Below, piece by piece: positions 62,797-64,000 of a stretch of DNA of 64,000 nt. Origin of the DNA: Aplectana chamaeleonis (taxonomy: Eukaryota > Nematoda > Chromadorea > Rhabditida > Cosmocercidae). Below the pieces are notes generated by a model, which saw only the letters and a list, made by a program, of their open reading frames with translations, searched no databases and was not told the origin of the DNA. Positions within the stretch are counted from its first letter, which is position 1; each line of letters begins with the position of its first letter. The DNA is taken from the NCBI GenBank assembly GCA_029168955.1, contig JAPDOI010000021.1:3214501-3278500 (forward strand). Direction: 5' to 3'. The position numbers were made by a program, and so were the translations under genes.

Positions 62797-64000
62797 ATGG
62801 AAGACGTACCTGATAGCACCGACCATGGGCCGCCACGTAACAGGGATCAGGTACCTTCCAACTTGCCGAGATTCGGCCTCAACGAAAACGCAATTTCTTT
62901 TGATGATGTCTCTCTTGAGAGCTCAGTTGATGGCGCTTCCGAGTTGCCTCCTGCCTCTCTGGAGCCGGCATCATCCTCTAATCCAGTTCCAGCCAATACT
63001 TTACAGCTCGACTGGGATTCTTTAGACAAAGAGCCAGAGATTCCTCTTGCTGCTCTTTCGCAGATGTCGCTGGACCTTACAGAGGAAGCGCTCCTGGCCT
63101 CGGACGACGAGGAGCCTCCTCAGCCACGCATTCCTACACCAACAGTACCTGGCGTAAGAAAGATCGAAGACCTGGCTAAGGAATGGCAACAATAGTTCGG
63201 ACAGGCAGGTTCCAAATCTTTTGTTGTTGGATGGCCAGATTCCAATTCAGGTACCGCTCCATCTTCGGCTACGCAACGGAACAGACCCAAGAAAAAGAAG
63301 ATCGAGGATCTTCCATCCTCTTCTCGGATGAGCTTAGCCGATGCCGCCGCCACTTCACAGAGTGAGACGCCCTCGCCCGCCTTTTCGGAGGCACACCGTG
63401 TCCCATCCCCTATTTGGGAAGTTGCGCGGGGCCGTCGTCGCCCGCGCCCGCGTGGTCGCAAACCCCCACCTAGCGATCAGCAGCCGCAATCAAACCGATT
63501 GCCGGAGCGCACTTCGGACAACTTCACCCACCATTTGATTAACAAGCACCCTTGGGCTTACCTGATCAAACCCCGCCCGATCGGAATGCTTCGAGCTAAC
63601 TCCATCCCGGTGACTCACCAACTCAATACGGACACTTACCGTCACCTACCAGACTCGGGGTACCTTAAGCGCAAGTTTGCCAAATCTTTGTTTCCCCAGG
63701 TGCCGCTGTCTCGTAACCGACCCCCCGCGCGCATACCATTCATAGAACTCCAACACCTGGAGGACACTATAGCATTTCGGGAGCGCTCTAACCTAGTTAT
63801 TCGGGACCTAATTGCTAACACCTGGACCGAAGAGGACCTTCACCACCTTCATCAAACCCCGCCGGGTCGGCACCCCTGTACCATCACACCGCCCCTTTTT
63901 CAAAATATCTTCCCGGTCCTATATCAAGTAGTGTCTACCGGCTGGGGAACGGGTGTCATCCTCGAAGCAAAGGATTTGTTTACCACTGGTCCTGACCGGC
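62797..64000 (+). CDS. Downstream ORF of unknown function, one in-frame TAG, open at window end
   Basis: ATG at 62797; 132 codons to a TAG (63193-63195). The same frame then stays open for the remaining 805 nt to the end of the window. The N-terminal part is acidic and Ser/Pro-rich (LEPASSSNPVPANTLQLDWD, ALLASDDEEPPQPRIPTP). After the TAG come a Lys cluster (PKKKKIED) and an Arg-rich stretch (ARGRRRPRPRGRKPPP). A less biased region follows (HPWAYLIKPRPIGMLRANSI, PFIELQHLEDTIAFRERSNL). I do not recognise a family. The nuclear-signal-like and Arg-rich segments suggest nucleic-acid binding, possibly to element RNA; that is inference. The TAG may be readthrough, a mutation or a sequencing error. 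Confidence 0.65.

Larger units (their letters stand above)
52122..64000 (+). mobile_element. Ty3-like LTR retroelement with gag-env-pol order (continues past window)
   Basis: TGTCAGGGG at 52122 begins the left LTR. Then come an initiator-Met-type primer site (52507), a 2.5-kb leader, the gag-env-protease-RT frame, RT-RNase H-integrase, and a further ORF. No right LTR is reached by 64000, so the element exceeds 11.9 kb. A hAT MITE interrupts integrase. Nine copies of a conserved RNA hairpin occur along it. Confidence 0.88.

Overview
The window is repeat-dominated nuclear DNA from a nematode, most likely a clade V (strongylid-like) worm; the species cannot be named from sequence alone. Evidence for a nematode: an exact 22-nt copy of spliced leader SL1 (23251-23272), 58-84 bp introns with TTTTCAG/TTTTTAG-type acceptors, RTE- and BEL/Pao-type retroelements typical of nematodes, and TTAA-flanked MITEs like those known from Caenorhabditis. 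The only host gene recognised is a UDP-glucose:glycoprotein glucosyltransferase (UGGT) on the minus strand. Five of its exons lie at 48233-47983 and 32953-32483. A single 15-kb intron separates them and is filled with nested transposons.

Layout. 1-8548: tandem satellite of ~180-bp monomers (~47 copies) with a hypervariable C-tract. 8588-14608: decayed BEL/Pao element (tRNA-Gly primer site, gag, protease), interrupted by a Penelope-like element with a GIY-YIG nuclease (9959-12228, 12-bp target duplication, hammerhead-like 3' motif) and a TTAA MITE. 14617-16379: non-autonomous hAT element. 16430-18075: long palindrome built of tandem units. 18105-23049: two broken non-LTR elements (families here called LINE-A and LINE-B), each carrying a TTAA MITE. 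23050-26541: second BEL/Pao element whose LTR carries the SL1 sequence, interrupted by LINE-B copy 2. 26542-32400: LINE-A copy 2 with clean target duplications inside unknown DNA, then LINE-B copy 3 and a minisatellite. 32483-48233: UGGT exons; the giant intron holds LINE-A copy 3, two related hAT elements (one with three nested palindromic MITEs, the other with a near full-length LINE-B), and degenerate repeats. 48960-52121: a LINE 3' fragment and an RTE element. 52122-64000 (continues past the end): a large Ty3-like LTR retroelement.

The Ty3-like element is the most unusual object. One 1500-codon frame reads Gag, then an envelope-like membrane glycoprotein, then protease and the start of RT, so the glycoprotein lies between gag and pol rather than after pol. 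RT/RNase H/integrase follow in another frame, and a further unassigned ORF with acidic, Lys-rich and Arg-rich segments lies downstream. Nine copies of a short element are spread over the LTR, leader and gene boundaries. It is a 4-bp stem with a GGTT loop followed by CGATACNAATACGTAA, and the stem changes by compensatory substitutions. It is often followed by a polypyrimidine-AG. I know of no description of this arrangement.

Nested insertions give a relative order of events. Most calls on element class rest on target-site duplications, terminal repeats, primer sites and catalytic motifs read directly from the sequence. Family names are by recall, not by search.
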